Source: Trichoplax sp. H2 (lineage: Eukaryota > Placozoa > Uniplacotomia > Trichoplacea). Taken from it: 64,000 nucleotides of DNA. Below are positions 39,180 through 60,800 of the stretch, in pieces. The translations under genes and the position numbers were made by a program. The notes beneath the pieces are model-generated. The model saw only the letters and a program-made list of their open reading frames with translations, was not told the DNA's origin and ran no database searches. The stretch's first letter is position 1; each line of letters opens with the position of its first letter. The stretch is taken from NCBI GenBank assembly GCA_003344405.1, contig NOWV01000088.1, positions 62,001 to 126,000 of the forward strand, in the 5' to 3' direction.

Positions 39180-40420
39180 TGTTGACCTAACTATTGAGAT
39201 GGTGATCAAGATTGGAAAATGATGTTGATTCAATGGAATCGCCCATTGGTGCGTCTGTTTATAAATTTTTGAAATGGATCATTCGAGTGATTTCCATTTT
39301 ATAAACTGCAAGAGTAAAATTACTGGGGATCTCATTATATCTACTAATTTGATTTCTAAATTGTTGTACTTGCTTAGTTATATATAACATAATGTATCAT
39401 CTATTTACTATTGAACAGGGTATAATATTGAATTATTTGTAGAGTTTTGAATCAGTTTTTGTATATTATCCACATATGATAAGTCAAATATTGATATAAA
39501 GAGATGATACTATGGCACTGGTTTACTACAATAATATCGCTACTTGCATTTTATATTTTGTATATAGATAATATATATATATATAGTGTTGCTATACATC
39601 AGAGTAAACAATGAGGATAAGATTGGCTAATCGGCATCCACTAGCAGTACCAGCATGTACATTTAAATTGATGAAAAGCTTCTTTTTAAGTCATTAATTA
39701 GATTGAGATGATAAGAATTTTATCTTCTTTTTTAGTTGATTACTTCAGTCTTATTTTTAAAGTCTCATAAATTGAATGATAATTATTCCTTTGTATACTC
39801 TTTCCCTTCACAAGAACTGATGCTGTTTTTGCCTGTAGTTTTATTGATCGAAAGACTCAAGGATTGATAGATTATCTTACATTGTTTTCAATTATTGCAA
39901 CTGACGTAAACGATGATTTAAACGAAATTCTATAACAGAAAACCATAAAAATATTGTGGAACTATTCAATGTTGTTATCATATTGTCATGATGTTTTATT
40001 AACTTTGCTCTCTCTCTCTATATATATACACTTTTCTCTCGTTGAAATGACATGGATGGAAATTATTCAATTTCAGGCATTTCATGCGTAGATTTTATTG
40101 CAACTAGAAAACATTATACGTTATTGCAATTTGACACTGATATTATATAGCAAGATGAAAAATTGTTATCAAAATTGAATAAAAAGTCATTTATTACACA
40201 CTTACTCTCGGATGACGATTATTCGAATGTAAAGCCCTCTCTCGCTAATATACTGTAGAGGAGGAGATACCGTATCATTTGACCTTGCAAAAGGAACAAT
40301 TTGGCCATTTGCCTATCATCATAGGAAGGCGTCGGCAATGGCAATATTCATGCAAGATGAAGGCATACTAATTGCATGTTTTCGATGGAAGTTATTTTGA
40401 CGAATGTCGGTGCGAGGATA
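39180..40420. other. 3' flank of the RhoGEF gene
   Basis: AT-rich 3' region with short TATA microsatellites near 39570 and 40020. An AATAAA at about 40180 is a possible distal polyadenylation signal. No gene is seen. Confidence 0.5.
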
Positions 40421-40422
40421 AG

Positions 40423-41530
40423 CTTCTAGGTAATACTTTGACTGATGAGATGATTGCCCTTGTAGATTATGTGGTTGCACACCGTACAGTACCGTAGTAA
40501 TAAGGAAAGTGAATCGTTAATCTCATATTGCAATTCCTTACTTCTAGGTAATACTAGACTGATGAGGTAATTGCCTTTGTGGATTATGTGGTTGTGCAGT
40601 ACTGTAGGAATAAAGAAAGTGAATTGTTAATCTCATATTGCAATTCCTTACTTCTAGGTAATACTAGACTGATGAGGTAATTGCCTTTGTGGATTATGTG
40701 GTTGTGCAATACCGTAGTAATAAGGAAAGTGGAATCTCTTAGTAATAATTACTACTATGTACTTAGCAGGGGTGTTTATTTTCTTTTCAGACTTAAAAAA
40801 AGGGAAAAAATATTGCTGAAACTAAGGTAAAATGGCTATATTTTACGCCATTATGTAGCTAGAGAGCTGAACTTTTTATACAAGTTGATCGAATTACGCT
40901 ACTCGTCATGTCCATTATAAAATATCAGTTGAAAGACCAAATGTGCTACAGAACAGTGGAAGCACTTCGCAGTAATAATTACTATGTACTTAGCAGGGGT
41001 GTTTGTTTTCTTATCAGACGTAGAAAAAGGGAAAAAATATTACTGAAACTAAGGTAAAGTGGCTATATTTAACACTGTTATGTAGCTAGAGAGCTGAACT
41101 TTTTATACAAGTTGATCGAATTATGCTATTCGTCATGTCCATTATAAAATATCAGTTGAAAGACCAAATGTGCTACAGAACAGTGGAAGCNNNNNNNNNN
41201 NNNNNNNNNNCCTTACTTCTAGGTAATACTAGACTGATGAGGTAATTGCCTTTGTGGATTATGTGGTTGTGCAGTACTGTAGGAATAAGGAAAGTGAATT
41301 GTTAATCTCATATTGCAATCCCTTACTTCTAGGTAATACTAGACTGATGAGGTAATTGCCTTTGTGGATTATGTGGAAAGTGAATCGTTAATCTCATATT
41401 ATAATTCCTTACTTCTAGGTAATACTAGACTGATGAGGTGATTGCGCTTGTAGATTATGTGGTTGCACACCGTACAGTACCGTAGCAATAAGGAAAGTGA
41501 ATCGTTAATCTCATATTATAATTCCCTATT
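40423..41530. repeat. ~110-bp tandem repeat array, split by another repeat and a gap
   Basis: Units begin CTTCTAGGTAATACTAGACT at 40423 (variant), 40541, 40651, 41216, 41326 and 41412. Spacing is 110-118 bp, with one shorter 86-bp unit that lacks the segment around TTGTGCAGTACTGTAGGAAT. Each full unit carries one GTAC-type block (CAGTACTG or CCGTACAGTACCG). The array is interrupted at 40741-41210 by two copies of a different repeat plus the N run. Confidence 0.92.
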
Positions 41531-42270
41531 TAGGATTAACTCAACTACGAATATTATTTTTGATTAAAACTAAATCGAACCAAACGTTATCATTCGCCAC
41601 TAGTCTCCGAACTTACTGTAATTCCTAACCCTAAAGGCGATTACAAGTCAATCTGGAAGTTTTTGACAATCCTAGCAATTTTAGGACTGTGCAACCTCGG
41701 GTATTGGCCATATCATAATCGATCTCTATACGAGTATATCGAATGATTGAATACCAATTATTCAGTTATGAATTGATCAACAGTAAAAGGATATGGAATC
41801 GCTACGATCTGATGATCTATTCTGCAGTAATTGTTTTGTATGGTTTGTATGAGTACGAAGACAGTGGAATGGCGCAGACTTGTCTCGTTGATAGGATCAA
41901 CTTGTTCCAAGTATTCTTCTTCAGTTCATAGTAGGGCTGCAAGAAGTGAAGAGGAAATAAGCTTTCCTTCTTTTCCCTTGTTCGGAGCTCAGAAAAACTT
42001 TCACTCCATGGAGGTAAAGGGAAATCTTGATTCTTAGCTCAGCACTTAGAAGTAATAATTACTATGTACTTTGCAGGGGTGTTTATTTTCTTATCAGACG
42101 TAGAAAAAGGGAAAAAATATTACTGAAACTAAGGTAAAGTGGCCATATTTAACACCATTACGTAGCTAGAGAGCTGAACTTTTTATACAAGTTGATCGAA
42201 TTATGCTATTCGTCATGTCCATTATAAAATATCAGTTGAAAGACGAAATGTGCTACAGAACAGTGGAAGC
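40741..42270. repeat. ~220-bp repeat, three copies
   Basis: Copies at 40741-40963, 40971-41190 and 42051-42270 start AGTAATAATTACT and end GTGCTACAGAACAGTGGAAGC. They are nearly identical apart from small indels. Copies 1 and 2 are tandem. Copy 3 lies about 860 bp beyond copy 2. No coding frame is conserved across the copies. Confidence 0.92.
41191..41210. other. Assembly gap (20 N)
   Basis: Twenty N bases sit exactly where a 220-bp repeat copy ends and the 110-bp array resumes. The true length of repeat here is unknown. Confidence 0.99.
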
Positions 42271-42332
42271 TCTTAGTAATAATAATTGATCAAGAACTTT
42301 GCCATCCAAGAGTTGGAAACGAAAATAAAACA

Positions 42333-42540
42333 TAGCGGTACAGTGTACAGTGTACAACATACAGTATATTGTACAATGTACTGTGCGGTATTGTACTGTA
42401 CGGTACAGTACAACACAGTGTATTCGTCTTAACCCTAACCCTACTACTGTACAATGTACTGTACAGTGTACTGTACATGTGAGCACCATGTGAATACTGT
42501 ACAGTACTGTACACTTGTTATCCAGTACAGTACTAATACA
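42333..42540. repeat. Palindromic CAGTA/CTGTA cluster upstream of RRAGA, with telomere-like core
   Basis: Dense TACAG/TACTG pentamers flank TTAACCCTAACCCTA at 42429-42443, which is two and a half copies of the animal telomere repeat. The cluster ends about 60 bp before the putative first RRAGA exon. Confidence 0.8.
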
Positions 42541-42598
42541 TAGTGTTTTCCAGCGGTCCGTACCAGTACCTCATCGACTGTGAGAGAAACGGACTTTC

Positions 42599-42967
42599 AT
42601 GCCGGGCGAGACCGAGGTAAGTCAATGGATTGCATGATTATCCATCATTTTATTGCTCGATAGAGGCATCAATTTGATCGATGGACGGGTAGACTAATCC
42701 AATTGATGGTCTACTCTGTCTGGTTAATATGTCGGCCAACTAAAGTAGCCTTTTCTTAGCATAATTATGCGTTGATGGATCAATATCGATCGACATCAAT
42801 TTTATCTTGATGATGATGATGATGATGAAATAATGCATCAACTTGTTGTCAATCTTTGCTAGTCAAGAGCGACAAGTTGGACTGTTGCAATGCAATTTAA
42901 TGGATATTATAAATCATTTTTAGGTCATCAATCAACATTTTACACCGATTAATAAAGTCAAGCTATC

Positions 42968-42971
<4 letters not shown>
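42599..42971 (+). promoter_or_regulatory. Putative spliced uORF in the RRAGA 5' leader
   Basis: ATG 42599 opens a short frame ending in GAG|GTAAGT at 42616. The next acceptor (TTTTTAG, exon from 42924) joins in frame and the frame ends in TGA at 42969-42971, 21 codons in all. That stop overlaps the RRAGA start codon as ATGA. The leader exon is inferred from splice consensus only. Confidence 0.4.
42808..42828. repeat. (GAT)n microsatellite in the RRAGA leader intron
   Basis: A run of about seven GAT trinucleotides between the putative leader exon and the exon carrying the RRAGA start codon. Confidence 0.85.
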
Positions 42972-46389
<3,418 letters not shown>

Positions 46390-47279
46390 TTTCTCATCAT
46401 TCGAAAATGAAATTAATACAGCAATCTGTGCTTTTTTTCTTCTTCGATGACCGATGTCTTGTCTTATAGTGTGTTTGTGCACAGATATGGATATCGAGGC
46501 TCTCTCTTAATGACGCTAGCATCATTAATTAAAGTATCACAATCATGAATAAGATTGGCACTTGTAGTGATTTCTACCTTTTTACTTCGCCATCGTGTGA
46601 ACTAAAAGAGAAACCTGAAATTCTACGATTATAATTATAATTACTAATAGTATGGCAGTAATGTCACTATGATTCTGTTGCACGCAAAAGGTAAACGTCA
46701 AATCGATGGTTTTAAATCCTTAAAATTTAATTCGGTATTAAAATTTGTATAATTGTAGGACTAAGGTTATAGTGTAATTAATAAGATGATGTTGTTGTAA
46801 TCGTAGTTAAAACCATGACTCTGAATTTAAGTAAAAATGTGTACTTTTTATTTAACTAGTCATGAGATAAATTCAACAGTCGAGAAGGGTTTTTATTTTG
46901 TACAAATTTGATATTTCGTAAAATAAAACATTAATAAGGTGTTTACTTGTTTATTTTGAAATATTAACACCGCTGCTGAGTTTATTATTAACATGTACCA
47001 GCAGCGCAACTGTGAAAGTAATACACTGTAGACGACTGAGGTCACACCAAAAGTGCCAAAAATGTTATGTTGAATCCAAGAAAAACGTACAACGACGATG
47101 TTAGATCGATACGGAAAATAGTATAACACTAGATAATAAGTAATCAGTAGCCCAGGCTTGGATTTTCCAGCAGACAATCTCATGAAAGATAGAAGGTGCT
47201 ATTCTGACAAATGTCCATAGATTAATAAGTAATATAATCGTAACAAATGACTTAAACGGATACGTTCACTCGATTCTAG
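46390..47279. other. Intergenic region between convergent RRAGA and DCUN1D
   Basis: AT-rich DNA containing the facing 3' ends. AATAAA at 46922-46927 could serve RRAGA, and TTTATT at 46981-46986 could serve DCUN1D on the other strand. No gene is seen. Confidence 0.45.
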
Positions 47280-50277
47280 TTAGACTACAGTTGACTTTAA
47301 CCGTGAAGCGATTTTTGGCTTTGCATATTCAACAAATTCGTCAATAACCACCGGCCAGGCACCTACAGTAGAGTGAAATTGGTATTGATAACAAATTTAA
47401 ATACGGCACCATAAGGAGCTAGAGAAAATTTTTACATTACCGTCTTCATCATAATTTGATAAGTCTTCTTTAATTGTTAGAACGAAATCAAGTAATAAAT
47501 TCCACGTATCCTTCGGTATTGAGCGCTTATAATGTTCCTGTCAATAGCAAATATACAGTAATTTTACACACATAATGGAGGTAATGCTGCATTTTACCTA
47601 CATGCTTTAACTATATCCTAAAATTGCATTAAACAAACTTTGTTACAATAACGTAAATGAAATATAAATGTAATATTTTGGATATAGCTTTCCTAGACAT
47701 ACCGGTCAATCCATCAGTATTAAGAAATTTTTGATGTCATACAATACCTTTAAAAAGTCACACCATAGGTCAAGAGCTTTAAATCTCTCCTTTAAAATTA
47801 AATTCCAATACGCAATTGCTGTATTTAATTCTAAGAAACAAGATTAGGAAAGTATTGACTTATTGCAGTTTGAATTTGCTATTTGTATTAATATGGTATG
47901 AAAAACTTGGGATGAAAATCTCGCTGTAGTAGCAGCGAAATAACTTAATAAATGTGTATTTAAGATTTTTTTCAGTCTTACTATACGGTCGTATGGTAAT
48001 CAAAGATCCAATGGATGTGTAAAATTTAACCTCAATACTGTTGTATTACCACTTGTAGCTGATATAAAATATACTTTTACAGACTAGTAGGTTTACTCGT
48101 ATATAGGCAAAACACGGTAAGAGTTGTCTAGATGGTCAATCAGCAGTTTCCCATCGGCAAAGGTTTGTGAAAAAAGAAAGAGTAACGTGTAATAGCATGG
48201 TACAAATTACTATAATGTACACTGTACCATACAGGCATAGACTACTAGACGATTATCTAGGTTTTCTTTTAGTAGGCTGTGACCTTACAGTGTACATTGT
48301 ACAGCTTAGGGAATACGCACACTATTGCCCTATATATATATTCTATTGCTACTTTAGGCAAACCAAGAACCTACTTTCTAACGACAATAACCACTTCATA
48401 TGGCTACCTACATTGACTATTTTTACCACGACATTATCCTAAATTATAGCAAAATAAATAAGAATAATGGACGTAATACTCAACTTGACGTAGTCTATCA
48501 TGCACAACTCATATCTGTATACGCTTGGTAAGTATGATGTTGATTTTAATCATCGGGATTCTATGCGTATAAAATGTCTTAGTAAATGCTTATTAATTGT
48601 GAGCATACCCATTCCTCGCTGTTGCGGATTCTTACCAAAACCAAATGTAAATTGATAAAATTCCTTAAATTTTACTGAATCTTGTATTTCAGCTTCTAAA
48701 TTATTAATTTGATTTTTCAATTTTTCAATAGAATCACATCTATGAGTAGATAGAAAAGAGATGTTAGGAAATATAAATTGAATGAACCAAGTTTAAATCA
48801 GATTCAACAATATGTAGTACAGACAGTATCCATTATGTATAAGGTATAAAAACTTCTTTAGTTCAGTTGCATATTACAATTTAGTTGCCTTTGCATTATT
48901 GGACTTTTGGCTTGATAAATTGTATTTATTGATGAGTCTTGGAAAAGTTAAAGTAGCGCTTACAATAATGTACCAGAAGTATCTGGTTCATGGCTTGGTA
49001 TGTGTAAAAACTCTCAATTTGTTACAGATATAACTAACTATAGCATAATCTGCAGTAGATTTAGGTACTTACTATAATATATTTATAAGTGGATAGTAGG
49101 TACAGATTAATTGCTAAACGATCGAATCCCAGGCTGTATATAATATAATTTTAAGGTAGCTCAATGACTTACGTACTATAAGTGTATTATCATAAGTACC
49201 GTTTTTAGTTCAATAATTCTACTACTTGTTCATTCGGATGAATTATCATCATGTTTTTTGTCACTACGTTAATTTTAGCTTATACTCGATATGTTCAAGA
49301 ATGAATATTCTACACCATGTAGGTGATGGTTATTTACGTACACCATAGCTAATACTGAATGCATGGATAAATTGTCCATTGACACGATAGCAACAACATG
49401 GCAAAGAGTAGTTTATGATTTGTTACAATACGGCAATCCGTATACGTTATCATGATATGCTATTGAATTCGTTTCATTCATTCGTTGATTGGAATCAATA
49501 TACTACGTACTGTAGACTAATCGGGCAAGCACTGAAAAGGTAGTGGTAAGTATGAGTAAAACTATCACAATCGATATTCATTTTTATTTTATGCGATCTA
49601 AGGATAATTAAGTAATGACTGTATTGAGTAAAGAGATTGTAGAATATTGTTTAAGATTGTTGTAATTTATCGTAATCGATGAGAGGATAAGAGGAAGAAT
49701 CCAAGCTAATGTAGGCATTTTGTTAGAATAACAGATATGTACAGACCCTAATTCAGTCATTCCAGTCATAAATTCCCTCTTGGTAAAGATACATTGAGTT
49801 TGAGCTTTAAATTTCCATGCAATAAGTAAGACAGGCTGACCAACAGGATCGAGTTGTAAGTCCTCACAAAATCGAAAGATACCATCTTCTAAAATTTTAT
49901 CTTCTTCATTAGGATCTTTATAGCGATCAAAAATGGTACCTAGGCGTTTTTGATCGATTGCTGCTGATCTTCTGGTTGAGGAATATTTGTCAGGATATTG
50001 ATAATAATCATCGATGGCAGCTTCTAATTTCCAATCATGTGCTGATAGGCAATGAATTGCAGCTTTTTCAGTAGTTTGCGTCAATGAGATAAATTGACGT
50101 ATTTTCTCGCGTTGAGATGACTTTAATCGATACTAATGGTGTTAGAAAAATGCATGATGACAAGTAGACTCTACATCAATTTATTTTATCTATTCAATTT
50201 CATTATGACGACAACTGATAAGCAATGTTTTAATCTATCTAATCTAATTTATAGATTCTTCCTTGGCACTCTACCAT
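47280..50277 (-). CDS. DCUN1D1: DCN1-like protein (cullin neddylation co-E3)
   Basis: Promotes NEDD8 transfer from UBC12 to cullins together with RBX1. Exons on the minus strand: 50277-50275 (the ATG only), 50132-49747, 48739-48609, 47830-47748, 47537-47441 and 47362-47280; 260 aa, against 259 in human DCUN1D1. A UBA domain lies at about 8-45 ([26 protein letters not shown]). The PONY/DCUN1 domain spans about 60-250 ([56 protein letters not shown]). The start is chosen because ATG followed by a GTAGAG donor joins in phase 0 to YRLKSSQ, matching the family N-terminus residue for residue in length. DCUN1D1 and DCUN1D2 cannot be told apart by eye. Confidence 0.94.
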
Positions 50278-50519
50278 TTGTATTTTGATTTCTCCTTTGC
50301 GATCTGTAATTTTCGTCGGCTCATTCGTACTGCAAGGGAAAGTAGCAGCTCCAACTGCATCCACCGGTGCACCTAATGGCGTAACTAAGCTCACTGGCTG
50401 CGGTCAAGAAGATTAGTCAGCTTGGATCGTCAGCTTGCTAGCCTGAGAGTAGTGGACATGACGGTCTTTTCGATCTATAGTAAATTATAGTTTATTCTGA
50501 CTGAATTGCGTAGGCAACT

Positions 50520-51330
50520 GTTGCCTTTCTACAGTGCACTCCCTACAGTACAGTATTGTCGTTTTACAGTACAATGGTGATATGCACTGTACGGGTCTGT
50601 CGCTGCAAGCGGCTAACCCAATGGGCACTTTGAGCTTATGGTCGCACTTTTACTGTCGATACAGCTATGGACGATCAAGAAAGCGAGGCTGATAATGATG
50701 AATAAAACATGATTGATAAGTGTACATGTTCTGTAAGAGAGACAACTCTTTTCTGAGTGCCTGAAAGCAGCATGAAGATCTAGGAAAAGTATGGATTTTC
50801 TGCTACGTTTTCGGACCAAGTTCACGACGTTTGTGAACCTCATGACGGAGTCGATCTTGACTACAGCTGTATCGCCTAATCCAGTAGTCTATGCAGTCAT
50901 GACTAAACCACAGACTTTGACAAGAAATTAGTCGCTTATTGAGTGCTTAACAGAACCCATACTGTGTAGTATGGACTATTCACTTGAAAAAAAGATCATT
51001 TTTAATTGGTAGTTCATGGCTGTAGCAATGATGGAGATAGAAGGATTTTTCCTTCTATCTCCATGGTAGCTGGGTCTCACTTGAGGCGAGTCGGTACAGT
51101 ACACTGTACTGTAATCCAGTGTCGGGACTGTAAAACCGATGGATCGTACTGTAGCCTACAGTGTACAGTCCATGCACTAGAAACGCAGTCCTGTACTGTA
51201 CGGTACTGACACTGGTACTGTACCAGTAACCACCCATACATGTCTGAACTACTATAGGTACAGTATGCGTGTCGCGGTTGTGGATGGTGAAGTGACTGAC
51301 ATTTTCTCCTTCTGTACCGTATGACGCGCG
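50520..51330. repeat. Palindromic CAGTA/CTGTA elements in the DCUN1D/U2SURP divergent intergenic region
   Basis: GTAC-centred pentamer blocks occur at about 50525-50600 and 51088-51260 (for example TCGGTACAGTACACTGTACT near 51090). They lie between the start codons of the two divergent genes. Open frames on the minus strand at 50613-50843 and 51055-51454 look like repeat by-products. Confidence 0.75.
51031..51064. other. Perfect 15-bp hairpin
   Basis: ATGGAGATAGAAGGA is followed by TTTT and its exact reverse complement TCCTTCTATCTCCAT. The arms match at every position. It lies 370-400 bp upstream of the U2SURP start. It could be a small terminal-repeat remnant or a structured promoter element. 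Confidence 0.85.
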
Positions 51331-51430
51331 TACTGTCGCTGATCCATATTGAGTCTGCGTTGAAGTTGGATGTCAGACTCCGAGTGGAACCTTGCACTAG
51401 TGAAATCGTTCTGAATGTCCGCCTTTCAAA

Positions 51431-57658
<6,228 letters not shown>

Positions 57659-57803
57659 TACAATTCCCCATAACTGTATTGTATATAAGGAATGATGTAA
57701 TTGTACTATTCACCGTGGATGTGCTGTTAAAGAACTGTTCATAAACTGGTTAAAACTGATGATCGTTTTAGATATATCAATGTTTTCATTCTGTATTAAA
57801 ATT

Positions 57804-57817
57804 AATAAAATTTTATT
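57804..57817. terminator. Palindromic bidirectional polyadenylation signal
   Basis: AATAAAATTTTATT is a perfect 14-bp palindrome that offers AATAAA on both strands. It lies 146 bp after the U2SURP stop and 56 bp after the EIF2A stop on the opposite strand, in a 214-bp space between convergent genes. Confidence 0.65.
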
Positions 57818-57872
57818 ATCTTCATTCGATTCAATTTATGAAAACCGTTGAATGATATCAATAGAAGATAAT

Positions 57873-60800
57873 TTACGATAGTTTCAGCATCTCAATCTCA
57901 CGCCTGATTTCAGTTTCTAGTTGCAATTTTTCTACCTGGAATAAAAAAATTTCAAGGGATTTTTATATCAGTAGCAACGAAAATTATAATAGCTAGCAAC
58001 AATGCATTTTTGTAGTCTGAGTACAAATAAGCATGATCATTCGAAATTCAATCAGATTTATAAGTTACAGTAGCTGAAAAATGTAGACGGCGCTAAAAAA
58101 TAGTAAGTCGATCATGAGATCCTTTACTATCTTCAAGTAAGCGTATATAAAAATTAATTATTGCTCAGAAGATTAAGTTAAGTATAAGAACTGGTAGTTA
58201 TATTATCAGTGTATTCGGAATTTTACCTGATTTGCTTCAAGCTTTTTTCCTTCACTCTGTTGCTCCTTAAGGTTTTCTATCTGGCGTAGTTTCTATAATA
58301 CCGTACAAAGCTTACAGTTACAGTTCAGTAATTCCATTTCTATCCAACAATAGCTTATTAAGTTCAGCGTCTAACCCTTTGCAGATTTTTAAGCTTTTTC
58401 TGGTTCTCTTGCTGACGCAGGGAGGATGAATTTTTTAATGCTGGTGCTTGACCACTAACATTTTGATTACCTGCAGCTTCACTATTACTAGTACTCTAGA
58501 AATTGTTATCAATATTAATTTATCTAAACTAATAATATAAAACATGTAAGCTTTTCAATACGACTTTTAAACACTGGTTGAGTAGATAAATTTAAATCAA
58601 CCTCCTTAGATTTAGCTTTAGCATCTCTCTTTTTCTTGTTTTTTAACGCGGATTTAGATACTGGCTTGTCTATAATTTTTTGAAAAATAAAATAGTGTAT
58701 GATATTTTAACAGCAAATGGATCTAAATATATCGATATAACACACCTATGGTTAAAGTAGACGAGTAAAACATTTTATTATCTGGCAGTTATCGTAATAA
58801 TCACTTACCATCTTTTGCATTTGATGAAAGAGTGAATTCTTGATCGTCGTGCTATAAAATAAAATAAATTCGTCTTAGTAACTGATAGTATTCTCTTATT
58901 AAACAATGTTATTACCAACCAATTTAATTCTAGATTTAGCCCCCCTAGCTCCAGGAGGTCGATAGACAGCTGGTTTAGCTACATGCAAGTAAAGTATAAA
59001 AATTAATAAAGAATATGTCCTTCGAAGGTAGAAGGTTTGCAGTACCTTGAGGCTTGGGTGCAAGCGTGGCACCTTCAATAGGTTTGCTGCTAATTTGAAA
59101 TGGCGGAAATAGATCACTTGGAACGGGCCTCCAGCGAACCTTTCGTAAAATATAAAGGCATATAATTCATTTTAACTTCATACATATTAGTGACAATGAT
59201 GCATCTTAACAAGAGGGAAATGCCTTTAAACTTATAGCCATAGAGTTTAAACTCTATCTAATTTAGCATTGTAACACAATGTAACTATTCAACTTTGAAA
59301 CAGCATAATTCATGACAAAATTACAGTAGTTACCTCCCATAATTCTTCTTTTGGTTTTATCACCTGCACTTCGTGCAGAAGAGAGCCAGAATAATGCCAA
59401 ATTTTATATCTTACATATAGAATACCATCAATTACAAACATAGGGCAGTGGAATAATGCGAAATACAAAACTTGCACATGATCAGCTATATACTACATCT
59501 AACGCATAAGTACAATATGTTAGACTACGCTAGCTGGCACGTAGGTTACCCATTTCCTTGTCGCAATCGCGGAGCAGTCGTTGCTGTCGCAAAATACTGT
59601 CCGTCGGGACTCCATTCGAATTGTGTTGAATCGCTAGCCTATAGGAAGCGTGTTTGATAAATAAACGTAATCATTAACCTAAGTAAGCTATTTTAACATT
59701 GTAGTCGTTTCTGCGATATATAACCGAAGCAAAGGTATTACAGATCACTGCATACTTTATACATCTATGAGTTTTAGATGCCTGGAGTAGCTGAAATTAA
59801 TCGTAAGTAATAATAAAAGTGAAAATGGCGATCTTACTTGAAATTTAGAGATGAGTTTCAAGTCTTGCCTATTCCAAAATTCCTAGAATTATATTTACAT
59901 TTACATAGTATTTAGAATCCTAGGGCAAATACTGTAAAAGTAATCGATAATTTGTTTACCATTTCTCCTTTCAGGTTGCCAAATCCAGCGAGACAAATTA
60001 CTATCAGAGTTAAAGAGTGATACTCTGCTATTTGAAGTTGAAATTATTACGTAATCACTAGTTACAGTTGAAAAATTGCAATATTTTTCTTGCACTAACG
60101 CATTTAGCATAGGTCAATTTAAAAAAGATACTAGTTCCTTGAGGATTAAAATATATCAAATTTCGATAAGAAGAACCAAATTCATGGATAGGATCGCATT
60201 TTAAATTATATAATGTTGCTTTTGCCGGCATAGCTTTAAATGAAAGTCTTAAGTCAAGGAATTTTTGGTCACAGTTTAAAGACTTGAAACATGCAGTCAA
60301 TACTTTTAATTTGTTATTTTACAAAAAGATAGCACTTGAAATTTATCTAGTTGATACATCCGTAAACAACACAAAATTCTCTTCCATTTGGGCTCCATTC
60401 GACAGAGTAGATTGGTCCTGTTTTCGCTAAATATATATTTACATGTAAATCATTCTATAAGAGACTAGCTGAATGAATTTAAAAACTGTTATGGTTCGCA
60501 TGTATTATTGAGATATACAACGTATAATTAAAGTTTGATAAAGCGAGCACTACTAACCTAATGAAACGTGAATACTATTTCCTTCGTCATCAAGAAAATA
60601 TAAGCTTTGTTCCCCATAATAGGAAGACCCAGTTTTATCAGATTCCGTTGATGCATGCAATAACAATGACTTACCTAATATTGAGAAATATCTACATTTA
60701 ATGCTATGGGAGTGCACACTGTTATTTATTATGAAGGATAAAAAAAATACAAAATGTATACATTTATCTGATCATACCAGTCTTATTCCATGACATAGAA

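Noticed and set aside
40423-41530. Regular ~110-bp repeats considered as a CRISPR array
   Set aside because: The whole unit is conserved with no unique spacers, and the host is an intron-containing animal genome.
46893-47183. 96-codon minus-strand open frame between RRAGA and DCUN1D
   Set aside because: It has no recognisable motif and lies in the DCUN1D 3' region. The length is not remarkable for AT-rich DNA.
48167-48442. 91-codon plus-strand open frame inside DCUN1D
   Set aside because: It lies antisense in a DCUN1D intron (between exons 47830 and 48609), overlaps GTAC-type sequence and shows no family motif.
49608-49746. Downstream extension of the large DCUN1D exon on the minus strand
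   Set aside because: Similarity ends at TELG. A GTCTGT donor at 49746 joins in phase to the CDSIEKL exon at 48739, so the rest of the frame is intron read-through.
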